Below are positions 1 to 6,152 of a stretch of 6,467 nucleotides of DNA, piece after piece (positions within the stretch are counted from its first letter, which is position 1; each line of letters opens with the position of its first letter). A model generated the notes under the pieces. The model worked only from the letters and a program-made list of their open reading frames with translations. It did no database searches and had not been told where the DNA came from. The translations under genes were made by a program, and so were the position numbers. This DNA is from Anaerolineae bacterium (lineage in GTDB: Bacteria > Chloroflexota > Anaerolineae > UBA1429), in the NCBI GenBank assembly GCA_007123335.1, contig SKLG01000397.1:1-6467 (forward strand), given 5' to 3'.

Positions 1-1709
1 CGCGCCTGAATCTCGACCTCGTCGCCGACGCGGATGCCCTCGGCGTAGGCCAATTCGCTGGAGAGGACGACGGCGTCCCACTCGTCGGCCCTAAACCAGC
101 GCCCCTCCTCGATGGCGGCCTGGTAGAGGGTCGTATCGCCGGGCACGCCCCACAAGCGGGCGCGGCTGAGGGCCACCACGCCATCGACCAGCGCCCAGGC
201 CTCGGCGGAGCGCACACCCTCCACCGTGGGCAGCAGGTTCTCCATCTGCACGTTGAGGCCCTCGCCGAACCACACCCAGGCTTCGGCGGCATAGATCGTA
301 TAGATGTCATCGATGGCCGCGTCCACCGACTCTTTCGTCGAGAGGGCGCCTAAAAAGGCCGCCGTAGCCAGGATGACCACCCCCAGCGTCACCAAGGTGC
401 GCGTTTTTCGCCGACTGAGGTTGCGCAACGCCATGGCCGGGAGCGCCGGGAGCGCCGAGCGCCTGCTCGGCTCTTCCCTCTGCCGAGCAGGCGCTCGGCG
501 CTCCCAGGGGGTGGAAAGCCGCTGCAAGGCGCGATCCAGCCAGCTCTGACCATAATCGGCCTGGATGCCATACGATTCCAGGGCGTCCTTGATCGAGACC
601 TCTGCGCCGCGCAGCGCCGGAATGAGCCCGCCCAACACCGAGATCCCCAAACCCACGAACAGCCCCAGCGCCACCCCCGAGGGCGCCAGCCGAAAGGAGA
701 CCGTGGCGTTGGCCAGGGACCCGATCCACACCAGGAGCCGCCAGCCGAGGAGCGCCCCCAGCACAAGGCCCAACAGCGTGCCCACCACCCCATGGGCCAA
801 CGACGCACCGATAAAGAGGACCAGGATATGCCCGCGCGTAGCCCCCACCGTCTTGAGCACGGCGATCTCGCCGATCTGTTCGCTCACCGTCGCCGACAGG
901 GTGTTGGCCACTAAAAAGCTGCTCAAGACCAGCCCCAGGATGGAGAATAGTAGCATGATGACGATGAGGGCATCCAGCTCGCGCTTGCCCGGATAGTTCT
1001 CCAGGGTGCGGATCTGAGGCGCGCCGGCCTGGATCCCCTGGCGGCGCAGAAGCAGGTCGATGCGCCGGGCCGCGGCCTGGGTGTCCGCCGGATCATGCAG
1101 CCGGATGAGCAGTTGGTTGTTGCCACTCAGCCCCAGCAGCCGCCGGGTGGTGACCGCCGGCACATAGCCCACGGCGATGTTGGTCACCGCGCTGGACAGA
1201 TGACCTGGGCTGCGCGAGATGCCGCTGACCCGCACCTGGCGCTCGCGGCGCTCCTGGTCGCGATAGATCAGCGTGTCGCCCGGCTCGATCCCGGCGTCCT
1301 CGCTGGCCGAGAGGTCCAGCAGAATCTCGCCCTCCTGCGGATAGCGCCCGGTGACGAGGTCGAACTCATTGACCTGCACCTGCCCAAAATCGTCGATGCC
1401 CACCAGCTCGATATCGCCCCACAGCGCATCGTTAGCCGGGCGCCACCGCGTGGTATAGACCGTGCGCAGCTCGGCGCGATTCACCGCTGGATCGCGCTCC
1501 AGCACCATGGCCAGGGCCGTCGGGGCATCCCACACCCAGTATACCAGGTTAGCCTGGGAGGTATCGGCGTACAACGCCCGCTGCACACGGGTCACGTTCC
1601 AGGAGGTGGAGACGATGGCCACCATGCCGGCCACGCCCACCGCGATCCCCAGAATGGTCAGCGCCGTGCGCAACGAGCGATTGCGCACATCGCGGACGAC
1701 CTTGCGCAT
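1..1709 (-). CDS. MacB/FtsX-type ABC transporter permease (3' end outside window)
   Basis: The frame is open for 569 codons from an ATG at 1709 and leaves the window at base 1, so the C-terminus is missing. An N-terminal membrane helix (about residues 16-36) is followed by a MacB-like extracytoplasmic domain (about 40-240). The first FtsX module (about 245-375) has three hydrophobic stretches and the hallmark SEQIGEIAVLKTVGATRGH at 276-294. A basic, proline-rich linker (about 385-424) leads to a second helix (about 436-457) and the start of a second extracytoplasmic domain. This is the layout of double-module permeases, usually 750-850 residues, which work with a LolD/MacB-like ATPase to move lipids, lipoproteins or peptides or to transmit force. 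The ATG overlaps the upstream stop as TGATG, so translation is probably coupled; there is no clear ribosome site. An in-frame GTG at 1721 is the alternative start. No ATPase gene is visible. Residues 402-421 are encoded by a large palindrome. Family is certain; substrate is unknown. Confidence 0.93.
   Translation of the reverse strand, partial: MRKVVRDVRNRSLRTALTILGIAVGVAGMVAIVSTSWNVTRVQRALYADTSQANLVYWVWDAPTALAMVLERDPAVNRAELRTVYTTRWRPANDALWGDIELVGIDDFGQVQVNEFDLVTGRYPQEGEILLDLSASEDAGIEPGDTLIYRDQERRERQVRVSGISRSPGHLSSAVTNIAVGYVPAVTTRRLLGLSGNNQLLIRLHDPADTQAAARRIDLLLRRQGIQAGAPQIRTLENYPGKRELDALIVIMLLFSILGLVLSSFLVANTLSATVSEQIGEIAVLKTVGATRGHILVLFIGASLAHGVVGTLLGLVLGALLGWRLLVWIGSLANATVSFRLAPSGVALGLFVGLGISVLGGLIPALRGAEVSIKDALESYGIQADYGQSWLDRALQRLSTPWERRAPARQREEPSRRSALPALPAMALRNLSRRKTRTLVTLGVVILATAAFLGALSTKESVDAAIDDIYTIYAAEAWVWFGEGLNVQMENLLPTVEGVRSAEAWALVDGVVALSRARLWGVPGDTTLYQAAIEEGRWFRADEWDAVVLSSELAYAEGIRVGDEVEIQA
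448..505. repeat. Perfect 24-bp inverted repeat, REP-like, inside the permease gene
   Basis: Arms 448-471 and 482-505 are exact reverse complements, separated by a 10-nt pyrimidine-rich loop (472-481). The left arm is preceded by a tandem copy of its first nine bases, GGGAGCGCC (439-447 and 448-456). The permease frame crosses the element without a stop and encodes residues 402-421, rich in Arg, Pro and Glu, in the cytoplasmic linker between the two permease modules. No T-tract follows on either strand, so it does not look like a terminator. Length, perfection and in-frame position suggest a dispersed palindromic element (REP or MITE-like) that landed in a tolerant linker. Copy number elsewhere cannot be judged from this window. 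Confidence 0.85.
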
Positions 1710-2236
1710 CAAGCCAAGCACGGCGCTTCCCCGAGCCGTCGAACCCGCTCCCAGCGCGCATTGGGGGGCTCGTGGCCCCAAAGCTCGCCGATCTCCTGGG
1801 CGCCCAAGAGGCGCGACAGCGTGGTGTGGATAAAGGTCACCCGCCGCAGCTTGCGGCTGACGATCGGCTGCCCCAGCCGTTGCAGAGGCCCCAGATCGAG
1901 GCGATAGTAGAGGGCATCGGCCCGGGGATGGTCGGCCTGGTCGGGGAGCAGCTCCCGGCGGGGCAGCAGAGCATAGCGCCGAACCTCGGCATAGTAGGTG
2001 ATCGTCCAGCGCAGCTCGTGAAAGACCTTGGGATGATAAAAGGCCACATAGTCGGCGGCGATGCGTCGCGGAGCGCGCTCCAGGGGGATGCGATACCAGC
2101 CCTGGCTCTGCACCAGCTCCCAGTCCTGGAGGCTGGGCACAATAGCCACCAGCACCGTCTCCTCAATCGGAGCGCGGACGTCTCGCCCGCCCATCCCACC
2201 GATGCCCAGATAGGGATCCTCCCAGGTCGGCCCCAT
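1709..2236 (-). CDS. Conserved hypothetical protein, 175 aa, possible PUA-like fold
   Basis: I do not recognise a named family. The start is the ATG at 2236, chosen because AGGAGG lies 7 nt upstream; an in-frame GTG at 2254 would lie on the wrong side of that site. Residues 1-26 form a Gly-rich, variable-looking leader. The core (27-153) alternates predicted strands with motifs such as VLVAIVP (28-34), GWYRIPL (46-52), YVAFYHPKVF (63-72), TITYYAEVRRY (78-88), RRELLPD (93-99), LYYRLDLGPLQ (109-119) and RRVTFIHTTLSRLL (131-144). From memory, similar proteins occur in Chloroflexota and Cyanobacteria, sometimes fused to a nuclease-like C-terminal domain; that domain is absent here. The compact strand-rich core could be a PUA/EVE-like nucleic-acid-binding barrel, which is inference. 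No signal peptide or membrane segment is present, so it is cytoplasmic. It sits 21 nt after the UroD-like gene and overlaps the permease start by 1 nt, so it is co-transcribed with both. Confidence 0.88.
   Translation of the reverse strand: MGPTWEDPYLGIGGMGGRDVRAPIEETVLVAIVPSLQDWELVQSQGWYRIPLERAPRRIAADYVAFYHPKVFHELRWTITYYAEVRRYALLPRRELLPDQADHPRADALYYRLDLGPLQRLGQPIVSRKLRRVTFIHTTLSRLLGAQEIGELWGHEPPNARWERVRRLGEAPCLA
2169..2191. repeat. Imperfect palindrome, possible decayed REP-like element
   Basis: The segment begins GGAGCGC, like the large palindrome at 448-505. It continues as an imperfect hairpin: arm 2174-2179 (GCGGAC) against arm 2185-2190 (GCCCGC), with one non-Watson-Crick position and a 5-nt loop. 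It encodes residues 16-23 (GGRDVRAP) in the variable leader of the 175-residue protein, before the conserved core. From memory it resembles short palindromes scattered through Chloroflexota genomes. In a GC-rich genome such a short match could also be chance, so confidence is low. Confidence 0.3.
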
Positions 2237-2243
2237 GACCCTC

Positions 2244-2249
2244 CCTCCT
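2244..2249 (-). promoter_or_regulatory. Ribosome binding site of the 175-aa protein
   Basis: AGGAGG on the minus strand, 7 nt before the ATG at 2236 and inside the 21-nt gap after the UroD-like stop. It fixes the start at 2236 and argues against the GTG at 2254. Strong initiation here suggests this small protein is made well even as the second gene of the unit. Confidence 0.8.
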
Positions 2250-2257
2250 GCCACGCG

Positions 2258-3241
2258 TCAGTCGCGGCGCGTCTCGGCGATGCACACCTCGCGGGCGTAG
2301 GCCAGATGGGCGACGTCGATATCGCCCGGCACCGTGCATCCCGCGCCGAGCATGAACCCCTGGGTGCCCATCTCGTCCAGCACGGCGCGCACCTCGGTGG
2401 CGATGGCCGGCCGCGGCCCCGTGACCAATGGCCCGCGCTCATCCAGCCCGCCCAGGATCGGGAGGCCCAACAGCTCCTGCCCCTGGCGCAGCGACAGGTT
2501 GCCCGACTGGTGGGCCCAGTTGGCCAGATGCACCGGATACCCGGTAAAGCGCTCCAGGTTGATCTCTGGACCGCAGAAATGGCCGACGACAAACTCGGCC
2601 ACGGTGTTGATCGCCTCGATCACCCGCAAATCATAGGGACGGAAGAAGTTGGCGTGCTCGTCGTCGCTCATCACCTCTCGCTCGCCGCCCTGGGCCGAGT
2701 AGTAGATGCCGTTGGCCCCGGCCTCGGTGATACAGGCCTGGAAAAAGCGCCCCTGATCCTCGGCGATGATGTCCAGCGCGCCCAGCACCGGCTCGGGGTC
2801 AGCGCGTAACTGGCGCAACAGCTCGGCCCGCGCCTCGACGGACGTGGGAAAGCGGGCCGGATCGCCGGCGCGGAGGATGGCCATGGCCTGGTTGTACGGG
2901 TTAAAGGCGGTGGTCATGACCATCACCTCGTCGCCCACGGCATCGACGATGCGCCGCAGCCCGTCCAGGTGGCTCTGAAAGAGGGGATCGGAAAGGGGCG
3001 TCGGCTCCAACCGGCGCCAATCCCCCGGCTCGCCGATGCGCAGGTTGCCGATGGGCGCATAGCCGGTGTCGTTCATGACCTTGAGCACGTCGGGGTCGGC
3101 GGCGCGGTAATAGTCCAGATGGGCGCGGGCCATGCCCTCGCCGCCGTGGGCCTCGGGGCCAAAGTGGAACCAAAAGCCCGCCGGCACCTGATCTACAGGC
3201 TTGTTGCGCAACAGGGCGCGAAAACGCTCGATCTTGTTCAT
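2258..3241 (-). CDS. Uroporphyrinogen decarboxylase family protein (UroD/MtaA-type methyltransferase)
   Basis: This 327-residue protein has the UroD-like TIM-barrel pattern: MNKIERFRALLRNKPVDQVP at the N-terminus, GFWFHFG (22-28), DVLKVMNDTGY (51-61), IYYSAQGG (179-186), GLPILGGLDERGPL (259-272) and GFMLGAGCTVPGD (295-307). H221 and C223 (GHFCG) and C302 (GAGCT) match the HxC...C zinc site of the corrinoid-dependent methyltransferases MtaA, MtbA and CmuA, with about 80 residues between the cysteines as in those enzymes. That favours methyl transfer over haem-pathway decarboxylation. Physiological substrate is unknown, and no corrinoid-protein gene is next to it. The start is the ATG at 3241, with AGGAGG 8 nt upstream; the ATG at 3247 would leave only 2 nt. 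The open frame continues to 3652 but that extension overlaps the divergent gene and precedes the ribosome site. It is the first gene of a three-gene unit and has its own promoter. Confidence 0.93.
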   Translation of the reverse strand: MNKIERFRALLRNKPVDQVPAGFWFHFGPEAHGGEGMARAHLDYYRAADPDVLKVMNDTGYAPIGNLRIGEPGDWRRLEPTPLSDPLFQSHLDGLRRIVDAVGDEVMVMTTAFNPYNQAMAILRAGDPARFPTSVEARAELLRQLRADPEPVLGALDIIAEDQGRFFQACITEAGANGIYYSAQGGEREVMSDDEHANFFRPYDLRVIEAINTVAEFVVGHFCGPEINLERFTGYPVHLANWAHQSGNLSLRQGQELLGLPILGGLDERGPLVTGPRPAIATEVRAVLDEMGTQGFMLGAGCTVPGDIDVAHLAYAREVCIAETRRD

Positions 3242-3249
3242 GTTCATCT

Positions 3250-3255
3250 CCTCCT
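3250..3255 (-). promoter_or_regulatory. Ribosome binding site of the UroD-like gene
   Basis: AGGAGG on the minus strand. Its distance to the ATG at 3241 is 8 nt, which is ideal; its distance to the in-frame ATG at 3247 is 2 nt, too short. It decides the start at MNKIERF rather than MNMNKIERF or any longer form. Confidence 0.8.
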
Positions 3256-3271
3256 GTATCGCCATAGGCAT

Positions 3272-3300
3272 ACTATACTTGATTGTCGCGACGATGTACA
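3272..3300 (-). promoter_or_regulatory. Sigma70-like promoter for the UroD-hypothetical-permease unit
   Basis: On the minus strand TGTACA (3295-3300, 4 of 6 to TTGACA) is followed by a 17-bp spacer and TATAGT (3272-3277, 5 of 6 to TATAAT). Transcription would begin near 3265, giving a leader of about 24 nt that contains the AGGAGG site. Spacing and position fit well; not experimentally shown. Confidence 0.55.
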
Positions 3301-3328
3301 GTGGGCTAGGCGCATCGGCGAATTGGTG

Positions 3329-3334
3329 TATAAT
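3329..3334 (+). promoter_or_regulatory. Candidate -10 element for the 686-aa protein gene
   Basis: A perfect TATAAT, directly preceded by TG, lies 76 bp before the ATG at 3411. No convincing -35 hexamer lies 16-18 bp upstream, so only the -10 is supported. It would give a leader of about 70 nt and places the two divergent promoters back to back. Confidence 0.35.
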
Positions 3335-3399
3335 GGCTCCGACGAGCTTGGGGCGCTGCGGTGGCCACGCACGCCCGGCGTTCGACGCATTCGGGGGCA

Positions 3400-3408
3400 T
3401 GGTATAAA
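3400..3408 (+). promoter_or_regulatory. Alternative extended -10 element overlapping the start region
   Basis: TGGTATAAA fits the extended -10 pattern TGnTATAAT. A weak -35-like TTCGAC lies at 3381-3386 with a 16-bp spacer. If used, transcription would start after the ATG at 3411, which would force translation from the ATG at 3441. It competes with the TATAAT at 3329-3334. Confidence 0.25.
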
Positions 3409-3410
3409 GA

Positions 3411-5471
3411 ATGAGGGGAATTCGACAGCGAATCAGGGCCATGAGCGCGCCAGCAGCGAGGGCTGTTGCGTGGACGTTGGTGGGCGCGAGTCTGTTGCTG
3501 CTCCTGGCGACCGCTTCCCTCGCGGCGCCTGCGACCGAGGTCGAAGGGGAACTCGGCCTCCAGCCGGCGCAACCTCCGGGGTTTATCGCCCTGCAGGCCT
3601 GCGTCGTCGAGGTCACCATCCAGTGCAACGAAGGCCGCTGTGTGTTGCGCACCAGCCAGGCCTATCGCATCTATAACCGCGATCGCATCAAGGCAGAGAC
3701 GTTGGTCCTTGCGGGGGTACCGCATGGCGCCGCCTGGCAGGGGATCGACCTGCGCGATGGGTCGGGGAACGCGCTGCCCAAGCGCGTCGACACCAGCGCA
3801 GACGCCCCGCTGTGGGACCTGACCCTGTCGCCAGATGAACGCAAGACGTTGCTCTTTACCCATCAACGCGAACTGCCCCAGAACGACTTTGTGCGCTGGC
3901 GCTGGGACACGAGCCTGCTCACCCGCTGGCAGGGCGTTGCTTCCTTGCGCGTCAACCTGACCTTGCCGGGCTGGACGCCGGCCGGAGCCGTGCATACTAT
4001 AGAGCCCCAGGGCTATCGCTTTGACGGACGTGAGATCCTCTGGGACTATGAAACGGTGACCCAGTATCCCGAGCACGAGATCGTCCTGCTCTCGCCCGAG
4101 ACCTGGCAGCGTCTTCAGACCTTGCAGAATGAGGGGCAACATCACGACCTGGCCAAGGCGTACTTAACCTTGTACGACGCTGCTGAACGTCAAGGCATTC
4201 CCATGGCCGAGCCCTTTGCCCAGGTCGTAGGCGAGCTGTTGGCGGCCATCGAGGCCGCCCCCGACGCGCTGGCGCCGCGCCTCGATCTGGCGGCGCTCTA
4301 TCGCACCCGCAGCAACGATCCGTCGGCGGTGGGGTTGAATTATGTCCTGCTGGCCGCCGAGCAACTGCAACGCGCGCTGGATGGCATGGGCACCGGCGCC
4401 CATCCTCAGCGCGACGAGGTGGCCCAGTTGCTGGCTCAAACGTATTACGAGGCCGCATTGCAGGCGCGGCGCATGGGCGACACCGCCGGGGGCCTGTTAT
4501 ACCTGAGCAAGGCCGAGCGCATCTCCGCCGTGGCACCCGCCGGGTCATCGGTCTCGCGGGAGGACATGGCCCTGCAATGGGCGTTGGATATGGCCGAGAA
4601 AGGGATGGTTTCTCAGGCGCTGACCGAGATGCGCGATCACCTCTCGCCTGGGCTGGAGGATGCCTTTCTGCGTTACGCCCCCCCGATCTCTGCCGCGCGC
4701 ACCCACGTGACCGTCGGCCCCACCCAGCGACGGGCCGCATACGTGGTCACCCCCTACAAGCCGGTCGCCGACCAGACGCGCTCGCGGATGGAGGAACTGG
4801 GGCAGGCGTTGGCTTCCATCGACGGTATTGCGCCCGAGGCCCTCGCAGTAACGATCCACGAATCCGACGGGGCACCTCACGAGATTGTCGTCGAGATCAT
4901 CGCCCGGTATCGCTCGGAGCACGAGCTGCGCGATCTGGCGGCCGCCATCCGGCAGACGATCGGCGAAGATCAGGACCTTCTGGCGGCGCTGTTGGCCTGG
5001 CCCTGGCACTCTGAGGCTGGGGCGGCGCGGCGCGAGGAGACGCCTTGGAGCGAGCGCTATCGCTATCATGAGCGAGTGGATCTCGCCGAGCTGGCCGACA
5101 CCTGGGAACGCGAGTCACGCTATGCCCAATGGCGGCTGGTGGAACTCCAGAGCGCTACCGCCAGCGGAGAGCGGGAACGCATCGAACACCAACTGGCCGT
5201 CTTGGCGCTGCGGGAACAGTGGCAGGTCTGGCAGCGTCTGCCGGCGGCGAGCTACTGGGTCTATTCCCTCGAATGGGGCCAAGCATCCGAAGAGGAAGCC
5301 AGATCGTGGATGCTGAGCTGGCAGCAACATCGCGATCTATCGGTCGAGATCGCGCGCTACCGGTGGCCTTTTATATTGCGCGGCCTGGGTTTGGTGATGC
5401 TCGTCGTCCTGGTGCTCGGGCTGGTCATCGCGACCAATCGACGTAAGTTCAGACCAACGCACACGTCATAA
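3411..5471 (+). CDS. Membrane-anchored extracytoplasmic protein of unknown function, 686 aa
   Basis: I do not recognise a named family. Residues 1-16 are Arg-rich, then a hydrophobic segment (about 18-38) ends in SLA-AP, a plausible signal-peptidase site after A38. A beta-rich domain follows (about 50-235), with three cysteines (C64, C72, C77) and the closing pattern FDGREILWDYE...HEIVLLSPETWQRL. This resembles the beta-sandwich domain of DUF4424-like exported proteins, but that is a weak recollection. A helical, Ala/Leu-rich region (about 240-425) looks TPR-like. An alpha/beta stretch (about 440-530) and a Trp- and Glu-rich helical, possibly coiled-coil part (about 545-650) come next. A membrane helix (about 654-674) is followed by a short basic tail (RRKF...), so the bulk faces outside. 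The start at 3411 is kept because it supplies the positive n-region; ATG 3441 is the alternative. Neither has a good ribosome site. It is divergent from the UroD-like gene. Confidence 0.9.
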   Translation: MRGIRQRIRAMSAPAARAVAWTLVGASLLLLLATASLAAPATEVEGELGLQPAQPPGFIALQACVVEVTIQCNEGRCVLRTSQAYRIYNRDRIKAETLVLAGVPHGAAWQGIDLRDGSGNALPKRVDTSADAPLWDLTLSPDERKTLLFTHQRELPQNDFVRWRWDTSLLTRWQGVASLRVNLTLPGWTPAGAVHTIEPQGYRFDGREILWDYETVTQYPEHEIVLLSPETWQRLQTLQNEGQHHDLAKAYLTLYDAAERQGIPMAEPFAQVVGELLAAIEAAPDALAPRLDLAALYRTRSNDPSAVGLNYVLLAAEQLQRALDGMGTGAHPQRDEVAQLLAQTYYEAALQARRMGDTAGGLLYLSKAERISAVAPAGSSVSREDMALQWALDMAEKGMVSQALTEMRDHLSPGLEDAFLRYAPPISAARTHVTVGPTQRRAAYVVTPYKPVADQTRSRMEELGQALASIDGIAPEALAVTIHESDGAPHEIVVEIIARYRSEHELRDLAAAIRQTIGEDQDLLAALLAWPWHSEAGAARREETPWSERYRYHERVDLAELADTWERESRYAQWRLVELQSATASGERERIEHQLAVLALREQWQVWQRLPAASYWVYSLEWGQASEEEARSWMLSWQQHRDLSVEIARYRWPFILRGLGLVMLVVLVLGLVIATNRRKFRPTHTS

Positions 5472-5485
5472 CCAGCAAAAGCTGG
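5472..5485 (+). terminator. Short hairpin right after the 686-aa gene, weak terminator candidate
   Basis: CCAGC-AAAA-GCTGG, a perfect 5-bp stem with a 4-nt loop, begins at the base after the TAA stop. It is followed by GAGTTTACGG rather than a T-run, so termination would be weak. It may instead be a 3'-end stabiliser or chance. Confidence 0.25.
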
Positions 5486-5561
5486 GAGTTTACGGATATT
5501 TTACCCTCGAGGACGCCTCTCCCCCCACGACTTTTACCTACGGTTTATGGATGATCTCCTC

Positions 5562-5614
5562 ACGTACGTTATGCTAACAGTGTGGAATGTTAGCGCCCCC
5601 TATCACTGTGGGGC
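5562..5614 (+). promoter_or_regulatory. Palindrome-rich region before the 159-aa secreted protein gene
   Basis: The 166-bp gap 5472-5637 holds clustered short symmetries. These are the palindrome ACGTACGT (5562-5569), a 7-bp inverted repeat GCTAACA/TGTTAGC (5573-5579 and 5588-5594, 8-nt centre), and a GCCCC/GGGGC stem (5595-5599 and 5610-5614). CAGTGTGG (5578-5585) and CACTGTGG (5604-5611) are near-direct repeats. A poor -10-like TATGCT (5570-5575) overlaps the first inverted repeat. This would fit a repressor operator or leader hairpins, but no regulator is known and no complete promoter is seen. Confidence 0.3.
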
Positions 5615-5637
5615 ACGTCAATAAGTGAGGGGACATC

Positions 5638-6117
5638 ATGACCAAACAGAGACAGATCCTGCTTCGCGTGCTCACGTTATTGCTCGTCCTGAGCGCCCTT
5701 TTCCTGCCCATGACCGCCCTGGCGCAGGGCACTGGGAGGCGCCCGAATACCGAACGCACCATCGAGGTGACGGTAGATATCCCCTGGGATGCCAACCGCG
5801 TCTATCCGGTCAGCGCTGGCAAAGTCCAGGTGATGTTCTTTCCCGGCTCACTGCCTCCACTAGAGGCAGGAGAGGTCTATAGCTTTAGGCTCAGGGTCAC
5901 TGAGACATCCGATAGAGGGTTCATCGCCGATCTAGTGCTGAATCAGCCGGGGATAGAGTTCCAGCATCCGGTGCGGGTCAAATTCGGCACGGCCGGGGAG
6001 GTCTTTTTCTGCGATCAGGAGGATGGCGGGTGCGAGATTGGCCAGGGCTATCGCATCCCCACCCGCGGCGGCTGGGTCATGCTGGAGCACTTTTCTCGCT
6101 ATAGCGGTTGGTACTGA
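5638..6117 (+). CDS. Small secreted protein of unknown function, 159 aa, possibly ZU5-like
   Basis: The start is firm: GAGGGG (5627-5632) lies 5 nt before the ATG. MTKQRQ, a hydrophobic core (7-26) and the site ALA-QG after A29 make a clear signal peptide. The mature part of about 130 residues is strand-rich: TIEVTVDIPW (41-50), KVQVMFFPG (62-70), SFRLRVTE (82-89), FIADLVLNQPGIEF (95-108), PVRVKFGTAGEVFFCDQEDG (111-130), then GGWVMLEHFSRYSGWY (144-159). C125 and C132 could form a disulfide. The order 'prior strand, PVRVKF, FF-C-DQEDG, HFSRYSGWY' resembles the end of ZU5-like beta domains of secreted proteins, which commonly finish with a HFS(R/T)Y-type strand; this is inference. No catalytic motif is visible. 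It lies 166 bp after the 686-residue exported protein, on the same strand, and ends before a strong terminator. A binding or structural role at the cell surface is plausible but unproven. Confidence 0.88.
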   Translation: MTKQRQILLRVLTLLLVLSALFLPMTALAQGTGRRPNTERTIEVTVDIPWDANRVYPVSAGKVQVMFFPGSLPPLEAGEVYSFRLRVTETSDRGFIADLVLNQPGIEFQHPVRVKFGTAGEVFFCDQEDGGCEIGQGYRIPTRGGWVMLEHFSRYSGWY

Positions 6118-6152
6118 ACACACAGCAGCGCGATCTAGCAGCGCCGAATCTG

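Noticed and set aside
448..505. Large hairpin as an intrinsic terminator or attenuator
   Set aside because: No T-run follows on either strand and the permease frame continues with family-like sequence after it.
307..808. Several short minus-strand frames within 307-808
   Set aside because: They are out of frame with the continuous permease frame, which has clear FtsX motifs on both sides of this region, so no frameshift or pseudogene is needed.
1095..2809. Long plus-strand open frames (270 aa at 1095-1907 and 345 aa at 1772-2809)
   Set aside because: They lie antisense to the permease, the 175-aa gene and the UroD-like gene. They lack ribosome sites and recognisable motifs, and are typical shadows in GC-rich DNA.
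3242..3652. N-terminal extension of the UroD-like frame up to 3652
   Set aside because: It overlaps the divergent 686-aa gene, runs through the promoter and ribosome site, and adds residues without family similarity.
3306..4145. Minus-strand 279-aa frame opposite the start of the 686-aa gene
   Set aside because: It has no signal, motif or ribosome site, and covers the divergent promoter region; the plus-strand protein has a signal sequence and coherent domains.
6125..6144. Repeat of GCAGCGC at 6125-6131 and 6138-6144
   Set aside because: Two 7-bp copies in GC-rich sequence are easily chance and have no further structure.
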